Below are positions 7,744 through 15,976 of a stretch of DNA of 39,009 nt, in pieces (position 1 is the stretch's first letter; the number at the start of each line of letters is the position of its first letter). The notes under the pieces are model-generated. The model had not been told where the DNA came from. It ran no database searches and worked only from the letters and a program-made list of their open reading frames with translations. Source of the DNA: Caulobacter segnis (GTDB taxonomy: Bacteria; Pseudomonadota; Alphaproteobacteria; Caulobacterales; Caulobacteraceae); assembly GCF_003243465.1 (NCBI RefSeq), contig NZ_QFQZ01000044.1, forward strand, positions 1 to 39,009, read 5' to 3'. The position numbers and the translations under genes were made by a program.

Positions 7744-9942
7744 TTACGGCTTCAACGTCCGCGCCTTGACCTTGGCCGCGCCCTTCAGGGCGAGGTCGGC
7801 CGAGGAGGCGCCCACGGCGACCTGATAGTCGCCGCCCGTCAAGCTCCAGCGGTTGGCCTTGGCGTCGAAGCTGGCCAGCACGCGGGGATCGGCGCTCAGG
7901 GTCACCCGCCGCGTCTCGCCTGGCGCGAGGGCGACCTTGTCGAAGCCGATCAGTCGCTGCAGCGTCTTGCCCGCCGCGCCGGTCAGATAAACCTGCGGCG
8001 CGTCCTTGCCCGGACGCTGGCCGACATTGGCCACGTCGAAGCTGACCGTCAGGGTCTCGCCGCCCGTCACCTTCAGGTTCGAATAGGCGAACTTCGTGTA
8101 GGAGAGGCCGTAGCCGAACGGGAACTGCGGCTTCTGGCCCGTGGCGGCGAAGCGGCGGTAGCCGACGTCCGCGCCCTCCGAATAGACGACGTCGAATGTG
8201 GTCTTGTCCGGAACGGTCAGGCCCGGCAGTTGCGCGCGCGGATACTGGTCGATCGACGCGGGGAAGGTCACCGGCAGGCGGCCGGACGGATTGACCGCGC
8301 CCAGCAGAACGTCGGCGATAGCCTCGCCGCCCCGCGCGCCGGAGTACCAGGCCTCGACCACGGCGCCGGCCTGGTCCAGCCAGGGCATCGCCACCGGGCC
8401 GCCGGTCTGCAGCACCACGATCGCGTTCGGATTGGCGGCGGTGACCGCCGCGATCAGGGCGTCCTGGCCGTCGGGCAGCGACAGGTCCGCGGCGTCCTCG
8501 CCCTCGCCCATCCACTGGTTGCCAAAGACCACCACGACGTCGGCGGCCTTGGCGGCGGCAACGGCGGACGCGACATAGCGGCCGTCGTCGAAGGTGACCT
8601 TTGTCTCGGGCAGCGCCTTGCGGAGCGCCGCCAGCGGGGAGGAGCCGTTGAAGACCTGGCTGCGGAACGGACCCATCATGCCCTCGCCGCCCAGCGGCAC
8701 CGAGCGCTTGGCGCCGCCCGGCGGCACCACCTGCGAGGAGCCGCCGCCCGACAGCACGCCGGCGTCGGCGTGACCGCCGATCACGGCGATGGTCTTGGCG
8801 GTCTTGGCCAGCGGCAGAAGGCCGTCGCGGTTCTTCAGCAGCACGATCCCTTCGGCGGCGGCGGTCTGGGCGACCGCGGCGCCCGCCTCATAGTCCACGA
8901 CGCCGCCTGGCTCGACCGGCTTGTCGAACAGGCCGGCGGCGAACATCGAGCGCAGGATGCGCCGCGTGGCGTCCGCCACGCGGGCGGCGGGGATTTCGCC
9001 CTTCTCGACGGCGGCCTTCAGCGGCTCGCCAAACCAGACCTTGGCGTCCAGTTGCTCGCCCGACTGCTGGTCCAGGCCCTTGAGGATGTAGTCGGTGGCG
9101 TGGACAGCGCCCCAGTCCGACATCACCCAGCCCTTATAGCCCCAGTCGCGCTTGAGCACGTCGTTGAGCAGGTGGTTATTGCCGCAGCTGTAGTCGCCAT
9201 TCACGAGGTTGTAGGCGCACATCACCGAGCCGGGCTGGCCCTTCTCGATGGCGATCTGGAAAGCCAGCAGGTCGCTTTCGCGGTGAGCCGCCTCGTCGAT
9301 CACCGAATTGGCGAAGTGGCGCTTGGTCTCCTGGCCGTTCAGCGAGAAGTGCTTGACCGTCGAGACGATCCCCTGGTCCTGGATGCCCTTGATGGCCGCG
9401 CCGGCCAGGTTGCCGGCCAGCCAGGGATCCTCGCCGAGATACTCGAAGTTGCGGCCGTTGCGCGGGTCGCGGGCCAGGTTGACGCCGCCCGCCAGCTGGA
9501 CGTTGAAGCCCTTGGCGCGGGCCTCGCGCCCGACCACCGCGCCGCCGTCGTAGGCCAGCTTGGCGCTGAACGTCGAGGCCAGGGACAGGCCCGACGGCAG
9601 GGCCGTGGCGCCGTCGCCTGGGCGCACGCCCAGCGGGTTGGTCACGCCCAGGCTGGCGTCGCTTTCGTTGACGGCGGGCACGCCCAGGCGCGGAATGCCG
9701 GGGATGTAGCCGGCCGAGCCGATCGCGCCCTCGGGCTTCTTGATGCCGAAGACCGGCATCGACATCGGCCCGTGCAGCAGGCCGATGCGCTCGTCGAGAG
9801 TCATCTCCTTTTCCAGCAGCGCGGCGCGCTCGTCCGGCGACAGCTTGGCGTTCATCCACGGACGGGCGGGCGTCTGGGCCTGGGCGGTGGCGGCGAGGGC
9901 GAGCACCGCCAGGCTGGCGGCGGCGGTGAGGGAGCGGTTCAT
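7744..9942 (-). CDS. GH3 beta-glucosidase (BglX-like)
   Basis: Exported retaining GH3 enzyme, 732 residues, expected to hydrolyse beta-linked glucose (or xylose) from oligosaccharide ends in the periplasm. A Sec signal peptide ends near AQAQTP (residue 24). The N-terminal barrel contains KHF (about 197-199) and the nucleophile Asp276 in VMSDWGAV. A glycine-rich turn, SGGGSSQV, lies in the C-terminal domain, followed by a fibronectin type III-like end (AYSNLKVTGGETLTVSFDV onward). GAGGA lies 8 nt before the ATG. It is 11 bases downstream of a second, quite different GH3 gene and 12 bases upstream of the esterase, in one unit. Xyloglucan backbone trimming is a plausible role once side chains are removed. 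Confidence 0.88.
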   Translation of the reverse strand: MNRSLTAAASLAVLALAATAQAQTPARPWMNAKLSPDERAALLEKEMTLDERIGLLHGPMSMPVFGIKKPEGAIGSAGYIPGIPRLGVPAVNESDASLGVTNPLGVRPGDGATALPSGLSLASTFSAKLAYDGGAVVGREARAKGFNVQLAGGVNLARDPRNGRNFEYLGEDPWLAGNLAGAAIKGIQDQGIVSTVKHFSLNGQETKRHFANSVIDEAAHRESDLLAFQIAIEKGQPGSVMCAYNLVNGDYSCGNNHLLNDVLKRDWGYKGWVMSDWGAVHATDYILKGLDQQSGEQLDAKVWFGEPLKAAVEKGEIPAARVADATRRILRSMFAAGLFDKPVEPGGVVDYEAGAAVAQTAAAEGIVLLKNRDGLLPLAKTAKTIAVIGGHADAGVLSGGGSSQVVPPGGAKRSVPLGGEGMMGPFRSQVFNGSSPLAALRKALPETKVTFDDGRYVASAVAAAKAADVVVVFGNQWMGEGEDAADLSLPDGQDALIAAVTAANPNAIVVLQTGGPVAMPWLDQAGAVVEAWYSGARGGEAIADVLLGAVNPSGRLPVTFPASIDQYPRAQLPGLTVPDKTTFDVVYSEGADVGYRRFAATGQKPQFPFGYGLSYTKFAYSNLKVTGGETLTVSFDVANVGQRPGKDAPQVYLTGAAGKTLQRLIGFDKVALAPGETRRVTLSADPRVLASFDAKANRWSLTGGDYQVAVGASSADLALKGAAKVKARTLKP

Positions 9943-9953
9943 GGCGGTCGTCC

Positions 9954-11924
9954 TCAGTAGGTCAGGCCGAAATGGATCGGGTAGAGCGGGGCCTTGGAGT
10001 CGTGCGGCGCGTCCTCGGCCTGGGCCTCGACAGCGGCCATCGACGAGGGCAGCTCGAACGGCAGCTTGCCGCGCGGCGGGGCCTTGCCCGTCACGGCGTC
10101 GAGGAACGCCTCGTCGCTGGACCCGAAGTCGCCGATCAGGGCCGCGGCCTTGTCGCGCACATTGGCCAGGATCGCGGGGCGGTCCAGATAGACGGCGACG
10201 ATGGTCGGGATCTTGGCCGAGGCGGCCTTGATCGCCTCGTAATCGGCCGCGCCGTCCTTGAACGACAGATCGCCCTCGTGCTGGAAGCTGCCGAACGTGA
10301 AGTTCGGGTGCAGGGTCTGGAACGGCGTCGCGGTTCGAATAATCGCCAGGTCGGCCTGCGCCAGGTCGTCGACCGGAACCAGGCCCTGAGCCCGCGCCGC
10401 CTCGGCCGACACGCCCTTCAGCCAGACCTTCTTGCCGGCGGGCTTCAGGGGCAGCAGGCCGTTCTTGTTCTCCAGCAGGGTCAGGGCCGCGCTCTGCGCC
10501 GCCCGGCCTTCGGCCACGAAGGCCTTGGCGCCGACGACGGCCGTCGCGGCCTTGGCGTCGACATAGGGATTCTCGAACAGGCCCTGCTCGAACTTGATCG
10601 CCAGGATCCGGCGCGCGGCGTCGTCGATGCGCGCCGCCGGGATCTTGCCCGCCTTGACCGCCGCCACCAGCTCGGCCGTGTCCTCGACCCCGCCAAATTG
10701 GTCGAGCCCCGCGTTCACGCCTTTGGCGTACCGGTCGACCTTGGCGAGATCCTCGACGCCCCAGGCGGTCGAGAAGCCCGCGAAGCTCGGCTTCTGGCCC
10801 GCGGGAAAGCCGTTGCGGCAGGTCTCGGAACAGTCGTTGGTGATCGCCCAGTCCGAGACGACGATGCCCTTGAAACCGTGCTTGGTCCGCAACTGGTCCG
10901 TCAGGAGCTGCCTGGAGAAGCCGGCGCCGACCGGCTCCAGCGGCTGGCCGTCCAGGACGAGGTCCTTGAGGATGGCGTAGGTCGGCATGACGCCCACGAC
11001 GCCGGCGGCGAAGGCCTCGTCAAAGGGTTTGACGTGTAGGTCGAACTGGCCGGCGGGGAAAACGGCGTAGCGGCCATAGCTGTTATGACCGTCAAAGCCC
11101 TTGGCCGAGGCGCCATAGCCGACCCAGTGCTTGACGACGGCGGACACGCCGTTGGCGGCCAGGTTCGTGGCGCCGCCCTGGAAGCCCTGCACATAGGCCT
11201 TGACCATGCGGCCGACCAGCGCTGGGTCCTCGCCGAAGGTGCCGCTGATCCGCGACCAGCGGGGCTCGGTGGCCAGGTCGGCCATCGGCGAAAGCGCCTG
11301 GTGGATGCCGACGGCGCGATATTCCTGGCGCGCGATGTCGCCGAAGCGCCGCACCAGCGTGTCGTCGCCGATCGCCGCCAGGCCGGTCGCTTCCGGCCAC
11401 TGCGAGAAGCCGCCGGCCGCGACGCTGGCCCCGTCGACGAACTGGAAGTGGTGCCGGGGATCGGTGCTGATGGTGACGGGCACGCCCAGGCGGCCCTGCT
11501 CGGCGATCGCCTGCACGGCGTTGTTCTGCTCGGCCAGCCAGGCCGGATCACCGGCGAGCCGGGTGATGAAGGTGGTGACGTTACGCTCCAGGATCAGGGG
11601 CTTGAGCTTGGCGAGGTCATAGCCCTGCCCGCGTCCCGGAACCCCGCCGCCGACGGCCGGCAGGGTGCCGTGCATCATCTCGCCGGCCTTTTCCTCCAGG
11701 GTCATGCGCCCGACGAGATCGGCGGCGCGTTGCTCGGGAGAGCGCCGCCAGTCCTCGAACGGCGAAAGCTTGCCGTCGCGATCGAGGTCTCGAAAGCGCA
11801 GCCCCTCGACGGTGATGATCTTGCCGTCGCGAACGCCAAGCTCGGGCTGGGTGGCGGCCGCGGCGGTCGAACCGAGGGCGGCGGCGATGGCGGTCGAGAG
11901 CAGGAGACGACGGAGGGCGAGCAC
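9954..11924 (-). CDS. GH3 glycoside hydrolase, beta-glucosidase/beta-xylosidase-like
   Basis: Second GH3 enzyme of the unit, 656 residues, with a signal peptide ending near TAAAATQ (residue 24). Residues 46-58 (DLDRDGKLSPFED) match an EF-hand-like calcium loop, seen in this GH3 subgroup just ahead of the barrel. The nucleophile is Asp358 in VVSDWA. The protein lacks the fibronectin-like tail of its neighbour, which explains the shorter length. The start is GTG at 11924 with GGAG 6 nt upstream. It follows the TonB receptor gene, from which it is separated by a terminator-like hairpin, so it may be expressed at a lower level than the receptor. The two GH3 proteins probably differ in linkage or chain-length preference; this cannot be read from sequence. 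Confidence 0.86.
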   Translation of the reverse strand: MLALRRLLLSTAIAAALGSTAAAATQPELGVRDGKIITVEGLRFRDLDRDGKLSPFEDWRRSPEQRAADLVGRMTLEEKAGEMMHGTLPAVGGGVPGRGQGYDLAKLKPLILERNVTTFITRLAGDPAWLAEQNNAVQAIAEQGRLGVPVTISTDPRHHFQFVDGASVAAGGFSQWPEATGLAAIGDDTLVRRFGDIARQEYRAVGIHQALSPMADLATEPRWSRISGTFGEDPALVGRMVKAYVQGFQGGATNLAANGVSAVVKHWVGYGASAKGFDGHNSYGRYAVFPAGQFDLHVKPFDEAFAAGVVGVMPTYAILKDLVLDGQPLEPVGAGFSRQLLTDQLRTKHGFKGIVVSDWAITNDCSETCRNGFPAGQKPSFAGFSTAWGVEDLAKVDRYAKGVNAGLDQFGGVEDTAELVAAVKAGKIPAARIDDAARRILAIKFEQGLFENPYVDAKAATAVVGAKAFVAEGRAAQSAALTLLENKNGLLPLKPAGKKVWLKGVSAEAARAQGLVPVDDLAQADLAIIRTATPFQTLHPNFTFGSFQHEGDLSFKDGAADYEAIKAASAKIPTIVAVYLDRPAILANVRDKAAALIGDFGSSDEAFLDAVTGKAPPRGKLPFELPSSMAAVEAQAEDAPHDSKAPLYPIHFGLTY

Positions 11925-11948
11925 TGTGAACTCCGGAACAAAGAAAAG

Positions 11949-11978
11949 CGCCCCCGGCGCGCAGGAAGACCGGGGGCG
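11949..11978 (-). terminator. Intrinsic terminator or attenuator between TonB receptor and GH3
   Basis: Read on the minus strand, a perfect 9-base-pair stem (CGCCCCCGG with CCGGGGGCG, 12-base loop) is followed at once by CTTTTCTTT. It lies 14 bases past the receptor stop and about 25 bases before the GTG of the GH3 gene. It probably ends most receptor transcripts and lets some pass into the enzyme genes. Confidence 0.75.
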
Positions 11979-11992
11979 AGGGGAGTGGGAGG

Positions 11993-14182
11993 CTAGAAAT
12001 TGACCCCTAGGCGCAGGCCGTAGGTGCGCGGCGGGGCGTAGAACTCACCGTTGCCGTTGGTCGCCAGGCCCGTCGTCGAGTTCGGCGACGAGGCGGTGCG
12101 CACGTCGTCGTCCTCGAGGTTGCGGACATAGCCCTGCAGGTTCCAGCGATCGTCGGCGCTGGTGTAGGTCAGGCTGAGATCGGTCTTGGTGAAGCTGCCC
12201 TGCTTGTTCTGGGCGAAGCCGTGGTACTCGAGGTTCTTGCTGCTCTCGTAGTGCGTCTGGACGCGGCCAACCACCTTGGCGCCCGAGGCGATCTCCCAGG
12301 TGTGCTGGTAGCCGACATTCAGCGTCCAGTCGGGCGTGCGCGCCATCCGGCAACCCGAGAAGTCGGTGGACCGCGGCGCGGCGGCGGCGAAGTTGGCCTT
12401 GTAGCAGCCGGCTACGCTGGCGTTCGCCGCGTTGTTGGAGAACGAGTCGCCCAGCGGCAGCAGGAAGTCGGTGTAGCGAGCGTGCAGCCAGCCCAGCGTC
12501 GCGTCGACCCGGTCGTTTTCAGTGATGACCAGGTTGCTTTCGAACTCGACGCCATAGACGCGCGCCTTGTCGGCGTTCAGCGTCACCGAGGCCTGCTGGC
12601 CCGCGATGATCCCCACGGCCGACACCTGGAAGTCGCGGTAGTCGTACAGGAAACCGGTGGCGTTGAACTGCAGGCGGTTGTCGAAGAAGCGGTTCTTCAC
12701 GCCCGCCTCGTACGAGGTGATCTTCTCGGGCGCGTAGACGTTGTTGGCGACGCCGTCGTAGTAGCCGCCCGCCTTATAGCCCGTGGCCACGTTGGCGTAG
12801 AGCATCGAGGTGCTGGTCAGGTCGAAGTCGGCGCCCAGCTTCCAGTTGGTGGCGTCCCACTTGGCGTCGGCGAGGTTCTTGATCACCGTGCTGGTGATGG
12901 CGCCCGCCGAATTGGTCAGGAACGTGCCGCCGTCGCGCGCCTTGCGGTCCTCGGTGTAGCGCAGGCCGCCGGTGACGCGGAAGCGGTCGGTGACCTCGTA
13001 GGTGCCCTGGCCGAACACGGCGATGGACTTGGCGGTGACTTCCGGCTGGATGAACGACAGGTACGAGTTCGCCGCCAGGAAGACGCGGAAGTCGACGTTG
13101 TTGTCCTCGGTGAAGCGATAGAGGCCGACCACCCACTTCAGCTTGCCCGTGTCGCCGCCCAGGCGCAGCTCGTGCGACCAGGTGTGGTCCTTGCCCTTGA
13201 AGTAGTTGGGCGCGCCGGTGCTGGCGTTCTCGCCGTTCCGGTCCAGGCGCGAGAAGTTGTAGCCGGTCAGGTAGGTCAGGGTGGCGAAGCTCAGGTCCAG
13301 GTCGGCCTGGGCGTGGGCGCCGAAGAACTTGTTGTTGCGATAGAGGTTCGTGGCGCAGTTGCAGGTCCACGGATCGCTGGTCGCCAGGGCCGTCCCGTAG
13401 CTCTTGTCGCCGCCGCCGGCGCCGCCCTGGTGCAGATAGTCCGCGCCGGCCTTCAGCGAGAAGGTGTCGGTGGGCTTCCACAGCACCTGGACCCGCGCCG
13501 ACTTGTCGTCCTGGTCGTAACGGTCGTTACCGCCGGTGCCGGGTCCCTTGTTCAGCGCCTTCACATAGCCGTCATGGCGCGACTGCTGGAAGGCGGCGCG
13601 GACGGCCAGGGTGTCGCCGAGCGGCACGTTGACCATGCCCGAGGTGGTGATGGCGCCATAGTTGCCGAAGTCCACCGAGCCGGAGCCCTCATAGTCGAAC
13701 TTGGGCTGCTTGGTGATGACGTTGATCGCGCCGGCCGTGGCGTTGCGGCCGTAGAGCGTACCTTGCGGACCGCGCAGCACCTCGACCCGATCGACGTCGT
13801 AGAACAGCGCGCCCACCGAGGTGGACCGCGCGATGTAGATGCCGTCCATGTGGTAGGCGACCGCCGGATCGCCGACCTCGGTGGTGTTGGTGCTGCCGAT
13901 GCCGCGCAGGAAGACCACGGCCGCGCCCGAACCGCTCGAGCTGATCTGCAGGGCGGGCACCTGGGCCGACAGGTCGACCACCGTCTTGATGCCTTGTGAC
14001 TCGAGCTTATCGCCCGTCACCGCCGACACGGTGAGCGGGGTCTTCTGGAGGTTTTCACTGCGGCGCTGGGCGGTGACGACCACTTCGTCCAGCTTCACGG
14101 CGCCGGCTTCCTGAGCCGCCGCGCCAGGCGCGTGGAAGCTCACGACCGCCAAGGCGGCCGATGCGAACAGGAGACTACGCAT
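11993..14182 (-). CDS. TonB-dependent outer-membrane receptor
   Basis: Outer-membrane active transporter, 729 residues, likely importing an oligosaccharide whose breakdown is handled by the downstream GH3 and esterase genes. A signal peptide ends near GAAAQEA (residue 25). The TonB box follows as DEVVVTAQ, then a plug domain (TPLTVSAVTG to about residue 160, with LRGPQGTLYGRNATAGAINV) and a beta barrel ending in a typical terminal Phe (LRLGVNF). I placed the start at 14182, where AAGGG lies 6 nt upstream. The frame stays open to 14359, but that extension reads through the operator palindromes and would bury the signal peptide. It is first in the unit and directly downstream of the LacI-family gene; control by that regulator is likely. 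Confidence 0.9.
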   Translation of the reverse strand: MRSLLFASAALAVVSFHAPGAAAQEAGAVKLDEVVVTAQRRSENLQKTPLTVSAVTGDKLESQGIKTVVDLSAQVPALQISSSGSGAAVVFLRGIGSTNTTEVGDPAVAYHMDGIYIARSTSVGALFYDVDRVEVLRGPQGTLYGRNATAGAINVITKQPKFDYEGSGSVDFGNYGAITTSGMVNVPLGDTLAVRAAFQQSRHDGYVKALNKGPGTGGNDRYDQDDKSARVQVLWKPTDTFSLKAGADYLHQGGAGGGDKSYGTALATSDPWTCNCATNLYRNNKFFGAHAQADLDLSFATLTYLTGYNFSRLDRNGENASTGAPNYFKGKDHTWSHELRLGGDTGKLKWVVGLYRFTEDNNVDFRVFLAANSYLSFIQPEVTAKSIAVFGQGTYEVTDRFRVTGGLRYTEDRKARDGGTFLTNSAGAITSTVIKNLADAKWDATNWKLGADFDLTSTSMLYANVATGYKAGGYYDGVANNVYAPEKITSYEAGVKNRFFDNRLQFNATGFLYDYRDFQVSAVGIIAGQQASVTLNADKARVYGVEFESNLVITENDRVDATLGWLHARYTDFLLPLGDSFSNNAANASVAGCYKANFAAAAPRSTDFSGCRMARTPDWTLNVGYQHTWEIASGAKVVGRVQTHYESSKNLEYHGFAQNKQGSFTKTDLSLTYTSADDRWNLQGYVRNLEDDDVRTASSPNSTTGLATNGNGEFYAPPRTYGLRLGVNF

Positions 14183-14333
14183 TTCTTTCCCTTTGTCCTG
14201 CCTGGACTCCGGGCGCCCGACGCGCGCGCCGAGACGCCACGATCCCCCAAGCGGCGCCATCGGCGCCTTGTTGCGTTTCCTTCGACCTCTTGTACCGAGG
14301 CCTTTCCCGACTCCGCCGCCGCTGCTTACGGTT

Positions 14334-14349
14334 ACGACAACGTTGTCGT
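14334..14349. promoter_or_regulatory. Operator palindrome 1, probable LacI-family site
   Basis: ACGACAACGTTGTCGT is a perfect 16-base palindrome about 150 bases upstream of the TonB receptor start. Its centre carries CG, as in many LacI/PurR-family operators. The adjacent LacI-family gene is the obvious candidate partner. A candidate promoter for the receptor (TTGTCT, 17 bases, CGTAAC on the minus strand) would span this site, though those boxes are weak. Confidence 0.7.
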
Positions 14350-14368
14350 TATCAGACAAACATCAAAC

Positions 14369-14380
14369 GACAACGTTGTC
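14369..14380. promoter_or_regulatory. Operator palindrome 2, probable LacI-family site
   Basis: GACAACGTTGTC is a perfect 12-base palindrome identical to the core of palindrome 1. The two centres are 33 bases apart, close to three helical turns, so two dimers could bind the same face of the DNA. The remainder of the 334-base gap (14183-14516) shows no gene. Confidence 0.7.
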
Positions 14381-14471
14381 TATGCTCGAAATTCCTGACA
14401 CCGCTGTCGACGGTGGCGCTTGGCGCCGTCGTTGGAATGCGGGTATGTGCGGCCAGACTTGAAGCGCGCAG

Positions 14472-14486
14472 CCGCGCCTCGCGCGG
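14472..14486 (-). terminator. Possible terminator of the LacI-family gene
   Basis: CCGCGC-CTC-GCGCGG forms a perfect 6-base-pair stem about 30 bases after the regulator stop codon. No T run follows on the minus strand, so it is a weak call. Confidence 0.35.
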
Positions 14487-14516
14487 AGGTCGCCGGTCCT
14501 GGCGCGGACGGGCCGG

Positions 14517-15584
14517 CTAGGCCGAGCCCTTCGCCGACGCGGGCGGCGCGGGCGGCGCGGCCGAGTCCCGGCGGATCAGCCGGTAGTCGAGCTTGCGCGC
14601 CGCGACCCGGGCGCGGAACCGCTCGTCGCCGAAGGCGCCGATCAGCATCTCGACCGCCGCCTCGGCCATTTCCGCCGTGGGCTGATGAATCGTCGTCAGG
14701 CGCGGCCAAGCGGCTTCGGCCGCCGGGCCGTCGTCGAACCCCACGACGGAGAGATCCCGCGGGACCGACAGGCCAACCTTCGCCGCCGCCGCCAGGACGC
14801 CGAGCGCCATGTCGTCGTTGCTCGCGAAGATCGCCGTCGGCGGCTCGGGCAGGGCGAGCAGGCTTTCCGCCGCCTCGAAACCCGACAGGCTCAGATAGTC
14901 GCCCCGGGCGATCCACTCTGGCCGAGGCTCCACCCCACATGCGCGCAGGGCCTCTTCATAGCCCTCGCGCCGCCGCGCGGCGGAGCCGTGATCCGGCGGA
15001 CCGTCGATGAAGGCGATGCGACGATGGCCGATCTCCCACAGCCACAGCGTCTGGTCGCGCGCAGCCTGGCGGTCGTCCGTGAACACATAGGGCGAACGCT
15101 CGAACTCGCGGTGCGGGGCCATCCGCACATAGGGCAGGCCGGCCGCCTCGACCGCCGCGATGACCTCCGGGTCGTCGCAGGTCGGCGGCGTCAGGACCAC
15201 GCCGTCGAAGCGGGTGTGACGCAGGACATCGGCGAAGCCCCGCCCGCCATCGGCGTCGGGCGGCGAGACCTGCTCGACGACCAGGTTATATCCGGCGCGC
15301 CGGCAGGCTCGCATCGCCCCGACCTGCACCTGGCCGACATAGTGGTAGGCGCCGACCCGCATGAAGATGGCGCCGATCAGATAGCTCCGCCGGCTGGACA
15401 GCGACCGGGCCGAGACGTTCGGGCGATAGCCCAACCGATCGACCAGCGCCTGGACCCGCGCGCGCGTCGCCTCGCCGACGCCCTCCTCCCGATTGATCAC
15501 GCGCGAAACGGTTTTGATCGACACCCCGGCCTCGCGGGCGATGTCGACGATGGTGACGTTATCGCCGGGCGCATCGTGCTGCAT
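14517..15584 (-). CDS. LacI-family transcriptional regulator
   Basis: Sugar-responsive repressor of 355 residues. The N-terminal helix-turn-helix and hinge (VDIAREAGVSIKTVSRVIN, then LGYRPNVSARSL) are typical of LacI/GalR proteins. The remainder is a periplasmic-binding-protein-like effector domain (for example FASNDDMALG and LSVVGFDDG). I preferred the ATG at 15584, which has AGGTG 6 nt upstream; a GTG at 15593 adds three residues and has no clear site. It lies directly upstream of the TonB receptor on the same strand, and two perfect palindromes of the LacI type lie between the two genes. Known relatives in Caulobacter and Xanthomonas repress TonB receptor and glycosidase genes until an oligosaccharide or sugar binds. 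The ligand here is unknown. Confidence 0.92.
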   Translation of the reverse strand: MQHDAPGDNVTIVDIAREAGVSIKTVSRVINREEGVGEATRARVQALVDRLGYRPNVSARSLSSRRSYLIGAIFMRVGAYHYVGQVQVGAMRACRRAGYNLVVEQVSPPDADGGRGFADVLRHTRFDGVVLTPPTCDDPEVIAAVEAAGLPYVRMAPHREFERSPYVFTDDRQAARDQTLWLWEIGHRRIAFIDGPPDHGSAARRREGYEEALRACGVEPRPEWIARGDYLSLSGFEAAESLLALPEPPTAIFASNDDMALGVLAAAAKVGLSVPRDLSVVGFDDGPAAEAAWPRLTTIHQPTAEMAEAAVEMLIGAFGDERFRARVAARKLDYRLIRRDSAAPPAPPASAKGSA

Positions 15585-15748
15585 GGGAGACACCTAGCGA
15601 AATTAGCGGATCGACGCGAGGCTTTGCGGCCGCCCGTGCGCGATACCGCCACCGCCACGCCAGCCGAGCCATTTTCGACGTTGCAGCCCCGCGAACGCTC
15701 CTGTATCGAACGCCCTCCCCCGCCGACGTTAGCGCGTCGACTCCGGAT

Positions 15749-15822
15749 GGCCCGGTGGCGGAGTGGTGACGCAGCGGACTGCAAATCCGTGCACGCCGGT
15801 TCGATTCCGGCCCGGGCCTCCA
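15749..15822 (+). tRNA. tRNA-Cys (anticodon GCA)
   Basis: The full cloverleaf can be drawn. Acceptor GGCCCGG (15749-15755) pairs with CCGGGCC (15812-15818); the discriminator base is T, typical of tRNA-Cys, followed by an encoded CCA. The anticodon loop reads CTGCAAA between GGA-type arms. The T arm is GCCGG-TTCGATT-CCGGC (15795-15811). Total length is 74 bases. It sits between two leftward sugar-utilisation units. I saw no integrase and no repeat of its 3' end elsewhere in the window. Confidence 0.95.
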
Positions 15823-15938
15823 TTATTTTTCAAGAGGCTTGGCTTCTGGGGGCGTTGCGTGACGGCGTCGCTTTGCTGCGGTGGCGCGGGATCGCGCTCT
15901 CACTTCGACGCGCGGCTGACCGCTCCAGCGGGGCAAGT

Positions 15939-15971
15939 TCCGCCGAAGCGGAGCCGCCCCTCCCAGGGCGG
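15939..15971 (-). terminator. Tandem hairpins after the GH27 gene
   Basis: On the minus strand, just past the GH27 stop, CCGCCC-TGGGAG-GGGCGG (15954-15971) is followed by a 5-base-pair stem capped by a TTCG tetraloop (15939-15952). No T run follows. They probably terminate or protect the end of the GH29-GH43-GH27 transcript. Confidence 0.5.
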
Positions 15972-15976
15972 TCGCC

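Noticed and set aside
6949..9960. Very long open frame on the plus strand opposite the esterase and GH3 genes
   Set aside because: It is antisense to genes with clear catalytic motifs and signal peptides. High GC content keeps such frames open, and its translation is rich in Arg, Gly and His without any recognisable domain.
12221..13999. Long open frame on the plus strand opposite the first TonB receptor
   Set aside because: Same reasoning: a GC-driven mirror frame with no domain and no ribosome site.
14183..14359. N-terminal extension of the first TonB receptor
   Set aside because: It would translate the operator palindromes and place 59 polar residues before a good signal peptide. The start at 14182 has a ribosome site.
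15497..15823. Small open frame on the minus strand across the tRNA
   Set aside because: It reads through the antisense of the tRNA-Cys gene and the start of the LacI-family gene; such frames are well-known false calls.
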